Part shown: one piece after another, positions 11,019-22,705 of the stretch | How the letters are laid out: every line of letters begins with the position of its first letter | Numbering within the stretch: position 1 is the first letter of the stretch | Assembly: GCA_963580455.1 (NCBI GenBank) | Contig: OY756968.1 | Span: forward strand, 23,157,996 to 23,221,995 | From: Euonymus europaeus | Taxonomy: Eukaryota > Streptophyta > Magnoliopsida > Celastrales > Celastraceae | DNA: 64,000 nucleotides | Direction: 5' to 3' | Position numbers and translations under genes: made by a program | The notes under the pieces: generated by a model | The model's database searches: none | What the model was told of the DNA's origin: nothing | The model's input: the letters and a program-made list of their open reading frames with translations, nothing else

Positions 11019-13206
11019 TGAACTATGCCTGTCATCTCCTTCTCTTGCACTTTGTATCCTCGCTCTGTATCATTGAGTTTGCGGCCAAATTCATTATTAT
11101 CCGCTAAGGGTGCATTTATATGTATTGAGTTTGCCTCCTTATATCATTGAGTTTTCGAAGGGCCACTGGTATATAGAACAGTCCAATGGAAATTACTTTC
11201 ATTCAAGCAGGAACTACTCAAACTGAACTGGAAGTTAATGGTTCCAACGTCTTGGTTCAAGCTTTAATGTAAATAGAAGCCCAGCAAAAAAGTGCAAGAC
11301 CCTAAACAAAATAATGGATTAAGGTGATATCTTATATCAAGAGGCACTAGGCTTCATAATGAAAAAGTGCTCCCTTTTTTTTTTCCCAGCAGATTTCACT
11401 CATCAAGTTCTTCTTTGATTTGCCGCTAATGTAAATAAAAGGCCAAGAAGAAAGTGCATGAACCTAAAGGCCTAAACAAAATAAAGGATTAAGGTGATAG
11501 CTTATGTCAGGAGGCACTAGGCTTTAGAATTTAAAAAGTTCTCTCCTTTATTTTTTGTCATCAGAATTCACTCATCAAGTTTTCTTTGATTTGCCACTCA
11601 ATTCCAAATCGATTTCGTCTCTTTTGTCTTCATTGTGTTGGTGTGTTTTTGGTGCAGATAAGATTGCAGGAAAACAAATCATCTTTAATTGAAAGGTGAA
11701 CTTAAAAAATCTTCTAATTCATATATTGGATAATTGTGTTCTTTATCTCAAAGATGTATTGTGAATTCCACATTGTTCCATGAATTGTTCATGCTGATAA
11801 TTCTGATTTTTAAGTAAAAAGTAACGAGATTTTGCTAACCTTCGACTACATTTATAAATTACACATTGTACACAGTGGTGCCTTTCTAATAATTGAAATT
11901 TCTGAACGGGACCATTTTATTTTTATATCTTTGACTTGGTTTTGAGAGCATGCTCTACTATACGATGTTAGTGTGATTGATATATATGTTGAAGAAAAGA
12001 TACTAAAAACCATTTTTTGCAGCCTAATTGAGTTTGTGTTGCTTGATTGCAGATTTTGTCTTTCGCTTTCAATAATTTCTTTCCAATTTGTTTTTCCAAA
12101 TGGTGGAACTGAGAGATATATTCATATGCACATGCACATAACTACAATGGTCAAGTCCTTAGTGTTGGTTCACGTGGATTCCTTGATTATTTTCTTTGAG
12201 TACTTTCTTTTAGGTTCAAATGATGAATTCTTTTTCCCTGTTGTGCTGCGGTTTAAGTTTATGAACTCGATGACAATATTATGTCGTAGAAAAAGTTCTT
12301 TTTTAAAAGTAGGTTGCTTTTGAATTGTGGTCTGAAGTCATGTATGCATTGAAAGTCATTGTTTTGCTTTCACTTCAGGAATTTACCTGTAATTTAATTA
12401 TCTCTTCATTGGTTGGAATGATCTCACTTCTTGGTTCAAAGCTTCATCTGTTAACAACTTCTCACATTCCTGTCAATGATGACGATGATAATGAGGATGA
12501 CACGTACATAAATGGCTGAGCTTGAACAAATCAACAAGGAAAGGGCAGACCAAAACAGTCCTGGAGGGTAAGTTGAATATAATTTAAGGATGTCGTATGC
12601 TTAGTTTGAGTTTTATATGCTATCAAAACATAATCATGTGTTTTCTATCATTCTCTGCTATCTTATTACTATATCAATTACTTAGCATGCTGTCAACCTT
12701 GCAACATAGGAACATCAAAAAAATTGATTAGATGAGATGTTGTCGCAAAAACAATATTGGTATGGGTTCATCGAAATAATAATGTTCACGATGTAACTTG
12801 AAATGTTTTCCAAGTAGCACATGGTATATAGAGCAATACAATTGAGTATTCTACAGATACCATTACTTTACACAAGCATAAGACTAGAAGCAGAACTGTA
12901 TTCAAGGCAAGCTGGATGCATGGAAGAGATTGGGACCAAGTTACTCGACAAATTAAATGTAGACTCTTGTAGGATGAGAATCAAGAAGAGGTAAAAGTCC
13001 GTGGTGCTGAAGTTAAGAAGATTTATCTTGCTACTGTTCATCAGTTGGAGCTGGAGAAAACTGTCCAAGTAAAGATTTATGCCGAGCATTTGAAGGAGAA
13101 TTCATTCATGGACTATCGAAGGCACTGCTTCTCTGTGTGAAAGAGGTTGACGTGATGTCAGGATGGCTTGCTTCGGATATGGCCATTTATGTGTCTTAGA
13201 AGTCTA
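11019..13206. other. Intergenic with an imperfect tandem duplication
   Basis: AT-rich, no recognised gene. A duplication of about 165-175 bp occupies 11264-11427 and 11428-11603; both units begin aatgtaaata and share the blocks aacaaaataa, ggattaaggtgata, gaggcactaggctt and cactcatcaagtt, with many small differences. Open frames at 11973-12323 and 12325-12519 have a low-complexity look and no recognised motif. Confidence 0.45.
11264..11603. repeat. Imperfect tandem duplication, unit about 170 bp
   Basis: Two adjacent diverged copies sharing several 10-15 base blocks in the same order, including ggattaaggtgata and gaggcactaggctt. No terminal features of a transposon were seen. Confidence 0.7.
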
Positions 13207-13345
13207 TACGTGAGTGGTGGTCACCACGTCAATTGTATCATCAAATTTTTTATTTTTTTTGCCCTACATGGTGTACGTGAGTGGTAGTCCCACTTCAATT
13301 GTATCATCAAATTTTTTTTTCAATTTCTTTTGTCCTACATGGTAT
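13207..13345. repeat. Tandem duplication, unit about 67 bp
   Basis: The blocks acgtgagtggt, ccac(g/t)tcaattgtatcatca and gccctacatggt/gtcctacatggt occur twice, separated by T-runs. It lies just upstream of the TRIM-like element. Confidence 0.65.
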
Positions 13346-13531
13346 AACATATGAGATAATCTAGTAACTGGGTATAGACTAATAGGTTCATACTCAGCAA
13401 TATTGAAATTGCGTTTAGATGCATCCAAATAGTAAATGTTTGAATATGGTCCACCATATGGATGCCTTCTTGTCCAAAATTTTATTAGTGGAGCAGCAGG
13501 CTCTCTGCATATTTCACTATTTTCTTCCTTT

Positions 13532-13922
13532 TGAGGTGAATTAAGCCCTTCATCCAACATAGCTTGGATGTGAGGCTCTGAAGTGTTTTTTTATGGGCAA
13601 GCACGTCTTAATCTACAATGACGCACTTTAAAGTGATTCTTGAGTTGTGATGGTCCAAGATCTACAATATTTTGCTAGTGGGTTGGACTTTTTATCATTT
13701 GGTATCGGAGTAACACAAGCTCACGTGGTGGTAGTGGGGCCACACGTGACATGTATTTGTGAAGAGGGAGAGAATTGATGTGAATTCAACCTTTCGTCCT
13801 ACATCGCTTGGGTGCGAGGTTGTGAAATGTCTTATATGGATAAACCTGTCTTAACCTATCATGATGCATTTTAAAGTTATTCTTGGGCCGTGATGATCCA
13901 TGGTGGTGGGTTGGGCTTACCA
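13532..13922 (+). mobile_element. TRIM-like miniature LTR retroelement
   Basis: Two related direct repeats, 13532-13697 (166 bp) and 13776-13922 (147 bp), both begin TGA(g/t)GTGAATT and end in CA. They are clearly diverged but share ccaacatagcttgg/cctacatcgcttgg, ttttaaagt(g/t)attctt and gtgggttgg blocks. Two bases after the first repeat comes TGGTATCGGAG, a tRNA-Met-type primer site. Immediately before the second is gaagagggagagaa, a polypurine tract. The 78-bp interior has no coding capacity. These features together define a terminal-repeat retrotransposon in miniature. The second repeat is itself followed by a degenerate primer site (ttaggtattgg), so a tandem or recombined array is possible. 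I see no target duplication. Confidence 0.75.
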
Positions 13923-14602
13923 TTAGGTATTGGAATAAATAGTGAGTATAAAGTTCTTTCCAAAAAATGTTTTATTGATGGTGTAGCCATGTTGCGGACC
14001 TTCTAACAATTCTAGTAAATGAAGGTCAGTTTATGTACCATAACCACTGTGTGTGTTCAAATATGTTTTTTTTTAAAAAGAAAAGAAAAACATAATTTAA
14101 GCTGGAAGTTCCCATGAAATTGTAGATGATGTCGGAAATGAAAAAAAAAAACTTGTCATTTTTAGCAGGGTTTAATGTACTGAAGTTAGAAAGTTAAATG
14201 TGAATAAGGGTGCATTGCCCTACGACTTATGACATCGTGCTTTTTCAGTGTTTTGGACTGCATTAGAGAAATCAAGTGTTCGTTCACCTTCTAAAATTAT
14301 TAGTTTTGAGATTTATGTCATTGACAAATATATTCTCATATCGATACGGAATTCAAGATTATTAACGTGAATAACACCTATTGTGGAAATTTCTACAGGC
14401 TTAGAAATTTCTTGTTATTCTATCACATAACACTATAACAGCCTCCCCACATATTATGTGGCTGGGGATAAGATCTGTGTACATCTTGCTAGTCCCTTAC
14501 TCCATTCACTTCGAGAGTCTTGTGCATGAGTGTTGTTTACTTTTACCTTCTACCACTTTAGGGGGCCTGCTATGCACTTGTGTTGATCTTTTTGATGCTA
14601 AT
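13923..14602. other. Intergenic, unrecognised
   Basis: AT-rich sequence with A-runs near 14070 and 14140. No coding or transposon signal that I can support. Confidence 0.4.
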
Positions 14603-14724
14603 GCTAATACTAGAGTTATTCACAAGTTTGTGTTGAAATTGATCACACACAAGACAAGATCACACAAGCACAGAAAGCAAAAGCAATAGAAGATTCGGCA
14701 CAGAGATTTACGTGATTCGACCTA
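14603..14724 (+). repeat. LTR-like remnant joined to the HMT fragment
   Basis: The stretch with acacaagacaagatcaca and gagatttacgtgattcgacc resembles the U5/R part of common plant LTRs, which often contain a gatttacgtggttcg motif. It ends abruptly where HMT coding sequence begins, suggesting a rearrangement junction. Recognition is from motif memory only. Confidence 0.4.
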
Positions 14725-16163
14725 AACACTTGAAACTTTGAAAGATTTCCATCGGAGAAGGGTTCAGATCCTGGCTGAATCAGGTGCTGATTTAATAGCA
14801 TTTGAGACAATTCCAAACAAGCTCGAAGCTCACGTATTTATCAGAAACTTGTTGGCATTGAGTAGCTTTTATTTTCCTTCTGTAAAAGGTTTTAAGTGTG
14901 GAATATAAAGGATACTGAATAGTCCCACTTTTGTTGAACGGTGAGTTGGTGACATCTCATGTAGAAACGTGGGCTGTATAGGTTTTTTTTTTCTTTTGTG
15001 ATGCCGTTTCCTTTTTTTTATGCCCATCCATTGGTATCTGCGTCATGCAATTTCTTATGGAACTTTGATTTGCTACAAAATAAATCCAATGGTCAAGAGG
15101 GTTTTAGTTTAACTGATGCATATGATCTTTCAGGGTTTGCAGTTGTGCTACATTTTCAATTATGGTAATATCTTTCTGGCTGGTTCTGCACTTTGTGTTC
15201 ATGCAGGCTTATGCGGAGCTCTTAGAAGAAGAAGACACAAAGATTCCTGCTTGGTTTTCCTTTAATTCGAATGATGGTGTAAATATGGTTAGTGGCGACT
15301 CTTTGACCGAGTGTGCCTCAATTGCTGAATCAAGCGAGATAGTAGTTGCTGTTGGAATCCATTAATTGCTTTTCACCTAGATTTATTCATGGCTTACTTT
15401 TAGCTCTGAAGAAGATATGACTCGTCTTACGTTTTCATAGTCCATCTTCAATTTATTTGTTAATTTACGTTTTTCGGTCGATCATCAAACTATTCTTCTA
15501 AGAGTGCCACTTAACTGTGTGGTATCTGCATTGAGAACTAAAGACTCATTTAGCAAATGATACCTTCAGGTGACTACCAAACCATTACTTATATATCCAG
15601 ACAGTGGGGAAAGCTATGATCCAGCTAAAAAGGAGTGGGTGGTAAGTTCGTTTTCATTTAGCTATTTGGATAGCATATGAATTTGATTCAGTTTTCTTTC
15701 TTTATCATTTCCTTTAAAATAGTCTTGAAGACATACATAAATTAACACATCCATTATCATACATCTCTCTCTCTCTCTCCCTCCCCACACACAAACTATA
15801 TATATAGTTCAGTGAGACTATTTTAGTTTTGGAACTATCAACTATTTGTTTCCTACTAAAATTTAATTGCTGAGATTATCCGCACTAGTAATGAGAATGC
15901 TTCTTAAGAAACATGGACAGAACCTTCAATAGTTTAAATCTGGATTTCTGCTTTTACATTGGTAACATTCATGCTAACTTGTTCTGCATACTTGTGGTCT
16001 GTTGCAGCAGAATACTGGAGTTACGGATAAAGATTTTGTGTCGTATATAGATGTATGGTGTGACGTTGGGGCTTCTTTAGTTGGAGGTTGTTGCAGAATG
16101 ACTCAGAATACTATAAGAGCTATTTACAAGACTCTTTCTAGCAGATCTATTTTGCCCTCGTGA
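14725..16163 (+). pseudogene. HMT: Homocysteine S-methyltransferase (HMT), 3' half, broken
   Basis: HMT transfers a methyl group from S-methylmethionine or S-adenosylmethionine to homocysteine, giving methionine. Four exons are recognisable: 14725-14833 (ETLKDFHRRRVQILAESGAD...), 15207-15410 (AYAELLEEE...WFSFNS), 15570-15641 (VTTKPLLIYPDSGESYD) and 16008-16163 (...CDVGASLVGGCCR...). The zinc-binding GGCC pair survives. Lesions: the N-terminal half is absent, and LTR-like DNA abuts the first exon; an apparent four-base insertion at about 15360-15363 shifts the frame just before the conserved Asn-Cys carrying the first zinc ligand; the donor after exon 2 reads aag|atatga instead of a GT site. 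Donors of exons 1 and 3, all acceptors and the stop (16161-16163) look normal. Introns are retained, so this is a segmental copy or relic, not a processed pseudogene. It could be a functional gene only if sequencing errors explain every defect, which the missing half makes unlikely. Confidence 0.88.
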
Positions 16164-17255
16164 TCATCATCTTCCTCATTCTGCTATGGATAGACGAGCA
16201 CTAAAGTTGTAGATACAGCAAACTGCAGAGTTGCCAGAGTCCAAATGGTCCTTTTGTTTTTCTACACCTCCCCTATAGAAAGGAGAGAAGTCCATGCAAA
16301 CTGTTGCAAGAGCTATGGTGAATAAGATATGGGAAATTAAACATTATGATCTGTTTTTGCCATTAAAACAGTATGATCAATAAAATCTTATGTTGTGCGT
16401 TTTCATTTGAAGTATCAGTTTCACTCAAGTTCAGCCATCACAGCACTGGCACAAATCTTGGAGACGGTTTAACTTTGATTCTAGAGAATTTGTGTTAGTA
16501 AGGTTCAAAATTTTTTCACATTGCATTTAACTTGTAAAAGTCTTAACCAGGAGTTGTAAAATGATCAGTAACACGAATTCATAAAGACACAAGTTACTCA
16601 TGAAACTTGTGAACATGACGGTGAGGAGGAGAAGAGCATCCCAGATGTCCAAGGCGGGATAGGGCATTAATTACTAATTATCCTCAAATCTTTTTAAATT
16701 TTAAACCATAAATCATAAAATCTAATTCCAAATTTCAAATTCTAAAAAACTACTTTACAGTTGAACGTGTCATGCTACGATAACTCGAGAATTGAACGAT
16801 TTCAAACCATGGCCCATCCAAGGCACATAATTGTGCATATATAACGCGGGATGAGTAAGAGTCTATTCATACAATTACGAAGAATAATACTCATGAAACT
16901 CACAATGTTCCGCAATTTAAAGAGCTACCTTGATCAAGTTAATCATCTCAGTCAATTAATTAGTAATTATTATCAAATATCAACTCCTAAATCTAAATGA
17001 CAAAAATATATATTTATATATCATTTTAAGTAATTACAGCCAATTGCAAGCCACAATTTTTACTTATTTTAAAAAGCCCTTGGTCAACGGTTATATAAAA
17101 AAGTAAAAAGCCTAAAACCAGTGTTCTAAATTTGTCAACTCCTAATTTTGTCCCTTGATTACTTCCCGCCCAAATTCCATCACCGGAGCTGAAATCAAAA
17201 CCGCGAATAAAGATCGGACGGTGACAGAGGTCGAGATACCATTTACCATTCTTTG
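16164..17255. other. Intergenic; upstream region of STN1
   Basis: No gene seen. The segment 16660-17040 is very AT-rich. A promoter for the plus-strand gene at 17256 must lie here, but I see no decisive TATA box. Confidence 0.4.
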
Positions 17256-17753
17256 ATGGATGTGTCTCTCTGCAAAACCCACGTAAAGCTTCTTGCGTTC
17301 GACCTGCTCTCTCTCACGCAAACCCCTTCTTTCTCCTCGTCGGACCCAATCTCCTTCTCTCGCCGAGGCTTCGCACTATCACGCGGTGAGGTCCTCGGCG
17401 TGGTGACTTCCAGGGAGCATAAGTCTGACAGGTTTCTCAAGTTCACTATCGACGATGGAACCGGCTGTGTCCCTTGCATCCTCTGGCTGAACCACCTTCA
17501 CTCCTCTTACTTCTCGCGCCGAGACCCAGCAGGTGTTCGATTAATTGCCGCAGCCGCTAAACACTTTGCTTCTTTGATCGAAATTGGGGTTGTGGCCAGA
17601 GTGCGCGGCAGGATCACGAGCTACAGAGGCTCGGTACAGATAACTGTGTCGGATGTGGTGTCGGAGAGGGATCCCAATGTGGAGATCTGCCACTGGTTGG
17701 ACTGTCTCAGGCTTGCCCGTAAGTGCTATGATGTGGCTCCTCAAAGGCCGTAG
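17256..17753 (+). CDS. STN1: CST complex subunit STN1 (telomere capping, OB-fold)
   Basis: STN1 works with CTC1 and TEN1 as the CST complex, which binds single-stranded telomeric DNA, protects chromosome ends and helps C-strand fill-in. The 165-residue product from the ATG at 17256 matches the plant STN1 family closely: MDVSLCKTHVKLLAFDLLSL at the start, the core FLKFTIDDGTGCVPCILWLN near residue 70, YFSRRDPA near 88-95, VARVRGRITSYRGSVQITV near 115-135, and ERDPNVEICHWL near the C-terminus. This is one OB-fold domain; Arabidopsis STN1 is of similar length (about 160) and also lacks the C-terminal winged-helix region of yeast and vertebrate STN1. The gene is intronless. A TTG codon precedes the ATG in frame and is not needed. 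The coding region is richer in GC than its surroundings. Confidence 0.95.
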   Translation: MDVSLCKTHVKLLAFDLLSLTQTPSFSSSDPISFSRRGFALSRGEVLGVVTSREHKSDRFLKFTIDDGTGCVPCILWLNHLHSSYFSRRDPAGVRLIAAAAKHFASLIEIGVVARVRGRITSYRGSVQITVSDVVSERDPNVEICHWLDCLRLARKCYDVAPQRP

Positions 17754-18920
17754 TCATTACTGTGCCACAATGAGCATCAAACGGGTAATTTTTTTTTTAT
17801 TCATTTAGAGAATATAGATTAGCATCACAATACTTGAATTGGGAAGTTTTTGTTGTAACAACTGTTTAAGTTTGATGAATCTGAATCAATTTCATGGTGG
17901 ATATTGTGACCTTATTGGTTTGATGAATGCATTTTGGCGACTTTGAAGAAAAGATATTCTTTTTGGTTGATTGTTCTCATGGTGGATACTGGATAGGGGA
18001 CGTGTACCCTTTAACCCAATTATAAGTAAAGCCAATACCTTTCCTGCGTACATGGTTACCAATTTGAGTTCTGTGTTTTAGCTATTAGTAAGCTATTTGA
18101 GTGAGATTTATATAACTCTTGAAGCCCATCCATATAGATGCCCTTTCCTCATTCACTATTCTATTCTATGGTTACATGGATGATCGATCATTTTGACTTT
18201 CCTATTGGCGTCGGCTATTCATTGATCATTTGGCATCCACCATTTTCACATTTTAGCTCTAGTACCAAATATTTTTCCTGCTTTTTGTGATCTGACTGAG
18301 TAGCTATTGTTAAAGTCAATTTCTTGCGTTCTTATCTTAATTCCATTCATAAGCCTCTTGTGTATCACTTGTGAATTGAATATCTTTTGCTATATGAGAT
18401 CAGAACATAGGGCTAATGCTATATCAACCTTGTTTTATTTTTTTAGGCTGCAATCAATGCTCTGATTTAGACAATGAGTTCATGACTGTCATTAACTTGG
18501 GCTGCAATGATAGTGTATTTCTTGCACTCCCACCCCCCCACCCCTGAAAATCCAGGATTTTTGCTATTTCGAGTTCCCTTTATATTCCTAATTTCCTATG
18601 TACACTAGCCATGGTTCATAGATCATGAATCAACTGCTTCTTGCTCCACAATCACAACTTGGTATCCAATGTCAATTGTTGTTTATGAATTTAAATTTTA
18701 ACCACCTAAACTGCTTCCATCTTTGAAAGGTGCTAGTGCAAGAAATGGATCCAAATGTTTCCACTCATTTTTGCGAATCCTCAGTCCATTATGGTTAAGA
18801 CAGGTCTTTAATAGAAATCGTGATTTCTGTTGGTGCATCTAGTTCAACAAGAGCATGACTTGTTCCAAAAACATAGATTTTCTTCAACAAGTTATATAAG
18901 CCATTTTCCGTCCACTCACT
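17754..18920. other. Intergenic downstream of STN1
   Basis: Includes the STN1 3' UTR. A C-rich tract lies at 18528-18544. No coding sequence or transposon ends that I can support. Confidence 0.4.
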
Positions 18921-20213
18921 CTAGGGAAATTTGCAAAATTGACCTTATCGATAATCAAAAACTTATATTTAACCTGTTTTTTTAAAAACTAAATAAATGA
19001 CCTACTTTTACAACCAGAAGACTAAATAACTCTCCTCCACTTCTTAAACCTTCTTCGCCTCCTCCACTTCTCATTAACTTATTCGCTTCTTCCCAATTTC
19101 TCATTAACTTTTTCCATTTTTTCCACTTCTCGATAACGAAGAATCGTCTTCTTTCTCATGCTATATATATGAAGGGAAATTCTCCAATAGGTGGACTTAC
19201 AACAATGAAACACTCACGTACCCACGTCTTACTTGAAGTCAATAATATCGCATGCATGTTTGTTAATGAAGAAGGTATGTATTGAGGTCACTAATCTCAT
19301 CTGCATGTTTGCTAATGATGAAGGTTCTCGCTGTTTTTAAGTCACTTTTTGATGAGGTCGAGCTGGTCGAGTATTTATTCATTCACATGTTGATTTGGTT
19401 GAGTAGTCTTTCATTTATTTGGTCGGATAGTGATATGTTCTTTTTTTTTATGTCGATCTAGTTTATTTCTTCATTTATTTGGTATGGTACTGATATATTC
19501 GTTTTTTATGTTAATTTGGTCGAGTAGTCCATTTATTTGGTCAGGTGGTTATCTGTTCTATTTTTATGTTGATCTGGTCGAGCACTTCAATATTTCCTGG
19601 TCGAGTATTTATTCATTTTTGGTCGAGCATGACTTCACCATTTTTTATATATTATATTTTATTTGTTTTATTTTTTAAACAAATTAAAAAAAAACCTCAT
19701 GCAATTTGTGTGAGTATTCTTTTCGTTTTCGGGGAATCGAAAATATTTAGGGAGGCTAACAAATTTTTACGGGTGGAATCGAACGAAGCTAGGGAATTGA
19801 CCTAGAGGGGAAGGGTGATGTCTTAAAACTCTGCTGAAGGTCTCACCCTATTGATGCAGCTTCTCCAGAGTTTTAAGGCCCCACCCTTTGCCTTCATAGC
19901 AATATCCTCGCTCCCTTCGATTATATTAATTTGAAGTTGTTAGCCTCTTTAATGTTTTCGATTTTCCGCCAACGGATAGAGCTCTCATGCAATTGCATGA
20001 GGGATTTTTTTTTAAAATGGAATGCTCGATCAAAAATTAAAATTTTGTCCGACTTAATAAAAAAATCATAAAAAAAATGTTCGACCAAAGTGCTCGACCA
20101 CTGAAGGGTACTTTAGTCATAATATTACAAAAGTAGGTCATTTATTTAGTTTTTCAAGAAGCAGATCAAATATGAATTTTCGATTATCCATGGTTAATAT
20201 TTTTTTTTCCTAG
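18921..20213. mobile_element. Long inverted-repeat (foldback/MULE-like) element, about 1.29 kb
   Basis: Both ends carry related sequence in opposite orientation: from 18921 CTAGGGAAATTTGC, then GATAATCAAAAAC and ACTAAATAAATGACCTACTTTTACAA (about 19000), mirrored from 20213 inward with GATAATCGAAAA and ACTAAATAAATGACCTACTTTTGTAA. Complementarity also resumes near the centre: 19695-19845 pairs with 19850-20010 around about 19848 (ctcatgcaat, ggctaacaa, tcgaaaa and gttttaa blocks). Between them, 19340-19640 is a degenerate repeat built on ggtcgagtag/tttatttggtc. Long terminal inverted repeats fit a Mutator-like or foldback element, but I find no matching 9-bp target duplication and no transposase. 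Confidence 0.7.
19340..19640. repeat. Degenerate tandem repeat (ggtcgag / tttatttggtc units)
   Basis: Short units containing (t)tggtcgag, catttatttggt and ttttatgtt(g/a)at recur about every 50-60 bp inside the inverted-repeat element. Open frames across it come from the absence of stops in this composition, not from a gene. Confidence 0.55.
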
Positions 20214-20290
20214 CTTATGATTGTATGCAGATATTTTGTGGCAAATCCAGATGCAAGCTAGCTGTTGTTATGGCTGGAAGGTTAGATAGA

Positions 20291-20315
20291 GATGATGATG
20301 ATGATGATGATGATG
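20291..20315. repeat. (GAT)n microsatellite
   Basis: About eight perfect GAT units. Confidence 0.9.
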
Positions 20316-20940
20316 AGATACTAACAAAGGCTTGATGATTTGATGGGCAAAAATGAAGGGTGATCAAAGCTAGGACAACATAAAAGGCAAGAAGGACAGT
20401 GACATGATCTTCCTCCAGGTCAATGAAATGAAAGCGAAAATGAAAGCCAGAAGTGTTAATTGTGAAAGAAAAAAAAATCACTCCATTTTTCTCCCCTAAG
20501 TGAATACCTTTCACATCAATACGAACAAGCCAATTGCTTTCGCTTTTCAAGTATGGATGCTGGGGTGAGTAAAAAAATCATATTTTGTTTACATTCCGGT
20601 TGTGTTATGATTAAATTCTTTAAATGCAACGTAAGTCTGACCTTATTACACTTAGTATAGACATTTATAGGAATTCGTGTGCGTCTGCATCAGAATCTGC
20701 ATCCTGAACAGCACGATTACAGCAGGAGGAAATACTGATAGTTTTGCCAAAGCAATAAAGACAGAAACCAAGAGAGCCCATGCCAAGGAAATTGACACCC
20801 CTTAAAACTGGGGTTTATGAAATCTGTGCGAGAGCAAAAACAAGTGTTGGGTTATTATTTTAAAGAGGTAGAAACTTTGCCTAAAGCACATATCAATATA
20901 TCATTCCACTTTGACTGCCTCGTTAATGAGTTTCTCAACT

Positions 20941-20960
20941 ATATATATATATATATATAT
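20941..20960. repeat. (AT)10 microsatellite
   Basis: Perfect AT dinucleotide run. Confidence 0.9.
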
Positions 20961-22705
20961 GAGAGAGTAGAGAGGGTCCATAGCTGATGTTCAATTTGAA
21001 TACACCAAATTCAACTGTGCTATTTTTGTGAGGAAATATTATCAGGGCCCGTCAAATCAAATTTATTGTGTCACATTTGCAGAAACCCCTAAGCCCTAAA
21101 CAAATTAAGTATTACCCTCATAATAAATTCCTTCACCTAATTTTGACCTTATAGAGGAAGGAAAAAAACATCCAAAAAAAAATGTACTTTCACCCTATAA
21201 CAATCTAAATTGCAACAAGACAAGATAATTTAATTTTTTTTTTCATATTAAAAAGCTTTCCGACACATAATAACACATTCCCAAATGGAGCATATGCAAT
21301 CTAGCTAACTCAAGTAGTAGGGAAAAATTTGTTTTGGATTAATTTGTTTGTCTTCTTTGGAACCGTTTGGAACTCTTTTGGCCGTCACCTTCATTAGTTT
21401 AATCTTCTTTTTTAATAATAAAAAAAAGGCCCACTAAATCTTATTTTCTTGATTGTTTCAAAGCCTTAAAATATGATTTATTGAGACAAAATAGAGGGGA
21501 CCAGGCACAGTCTCCCACACCTAGCATGTGTAATTAAAGATTAGTCAATTAAGCTTAATCCAAGAAATTACTCCTTACTTAATTTCACAATCACACAAAA
21601 CCCTATGTAAGAGCATGGGCTGGTAGGAACCCTAAATGCCCTAACAGGATCCTACATTTATGCTTAAACAAGCAGTTCCCACGTTAATCAATGCATGCAC
21701 ACATGGATATATTCTCTTATGCATGGATATTACTTCCCTAGTTCAAAATTCAAATAAGAGAACAAGTTGGCTTTGTGTCTCCTAGACAAAAGTCTAGATT
21801 TGTGGTCAAGAAAAGAGCCTCAAAAATTGTATACAGCCGGCCAACACTGCATGCAAGTTGGAACTACCAAAAAGATGCATTTGGCTTCTAAAAGTTCATT
21901 AGAACCTCAAAAAACTAAACCAAAATCTTCCAAAACCTTAACATTGGGAAATAAGGAAGAAGAAAAAAAGGGGCCCTTATTCACATCAAATTCATTATAT
22001 CAAGAGTTCAAGACCCTATAAAGGGTATATAGATATAATACATATATAAGTAGGTCTTTCAAGCCCCAAATCTCCCAACCTCGAAGAAACATGTTGGGTA
22101 CACAAAAGTTCCCTAAAGCCAAAAAAGGCAAGAGTGCAAACATACCCTCTTAGCTCTTAAAAGAATTTAATGTTTCACATGAAAATAATAACATATGAGT
22201 TTATTGTGATTTTGTGGACTATTATGTGGGCTCGATGAATTTATCAAGTGCACAAATAATAAAGGTAATTAAAGATTTATCGAATATACTAAATTTGGGA
22301 GAAAGGTTCGCGATAGTTGAGGAGAGGAGCTTTCCCATAAATATTCGAGGAAAATTTGGCAAACAATTCTGGATAGCATATACTAGTAACATATATGTTA
22401 CACAAAAAAGTTGCAATTACCAAACGAGCATTTGCATTAGCATTACATTCGGGTCAAAATCAGCATAAAGTAATAATTTTTGAAATTGTTTATGAGATAA
22501 GCATTTTAGTAGCATTTAAGATGAATAAGGGTTGAAAAGGTCGATTACTCCTATTATTAAATATAAATAACTAATATATTATTAAAAAATGAAATAGTTG
22601 TTTAAAAAATTTAGAAATATATTAATATTATTAAAAATGTTAAAATAGTTGTATAAAAAAAATGTAAAAGTGATTCATAAAATATATAAATTTTATTTGT
22701 ATATT

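Larger units (their letters stand above)
20214..22705. other. Intergenic with microsatellites, no recognised gene
   Basis: Contains (GAT)8 at 20291-20315 and (AT)10 at 20941-20960. A 111-codon minus-strand frame (20215-20550) includes a serine run encoded by the (GAT) repeat and has no family I recognise. AT-rich throughout. Confidence 0.45.

Noticed and set aside
13796..13806. Second snRNA USE motif (cctacatcgct)
   Set aside because: Resembles TCCCACATCG but lies inside a TRIM repeat, with no TATA or snRNA downstream.
19430..19805. Overlapping hydrophobic frames
   Set aside because: Arise from the degenerate ggtcgag/ttatttggtc repeat within the foldback element.
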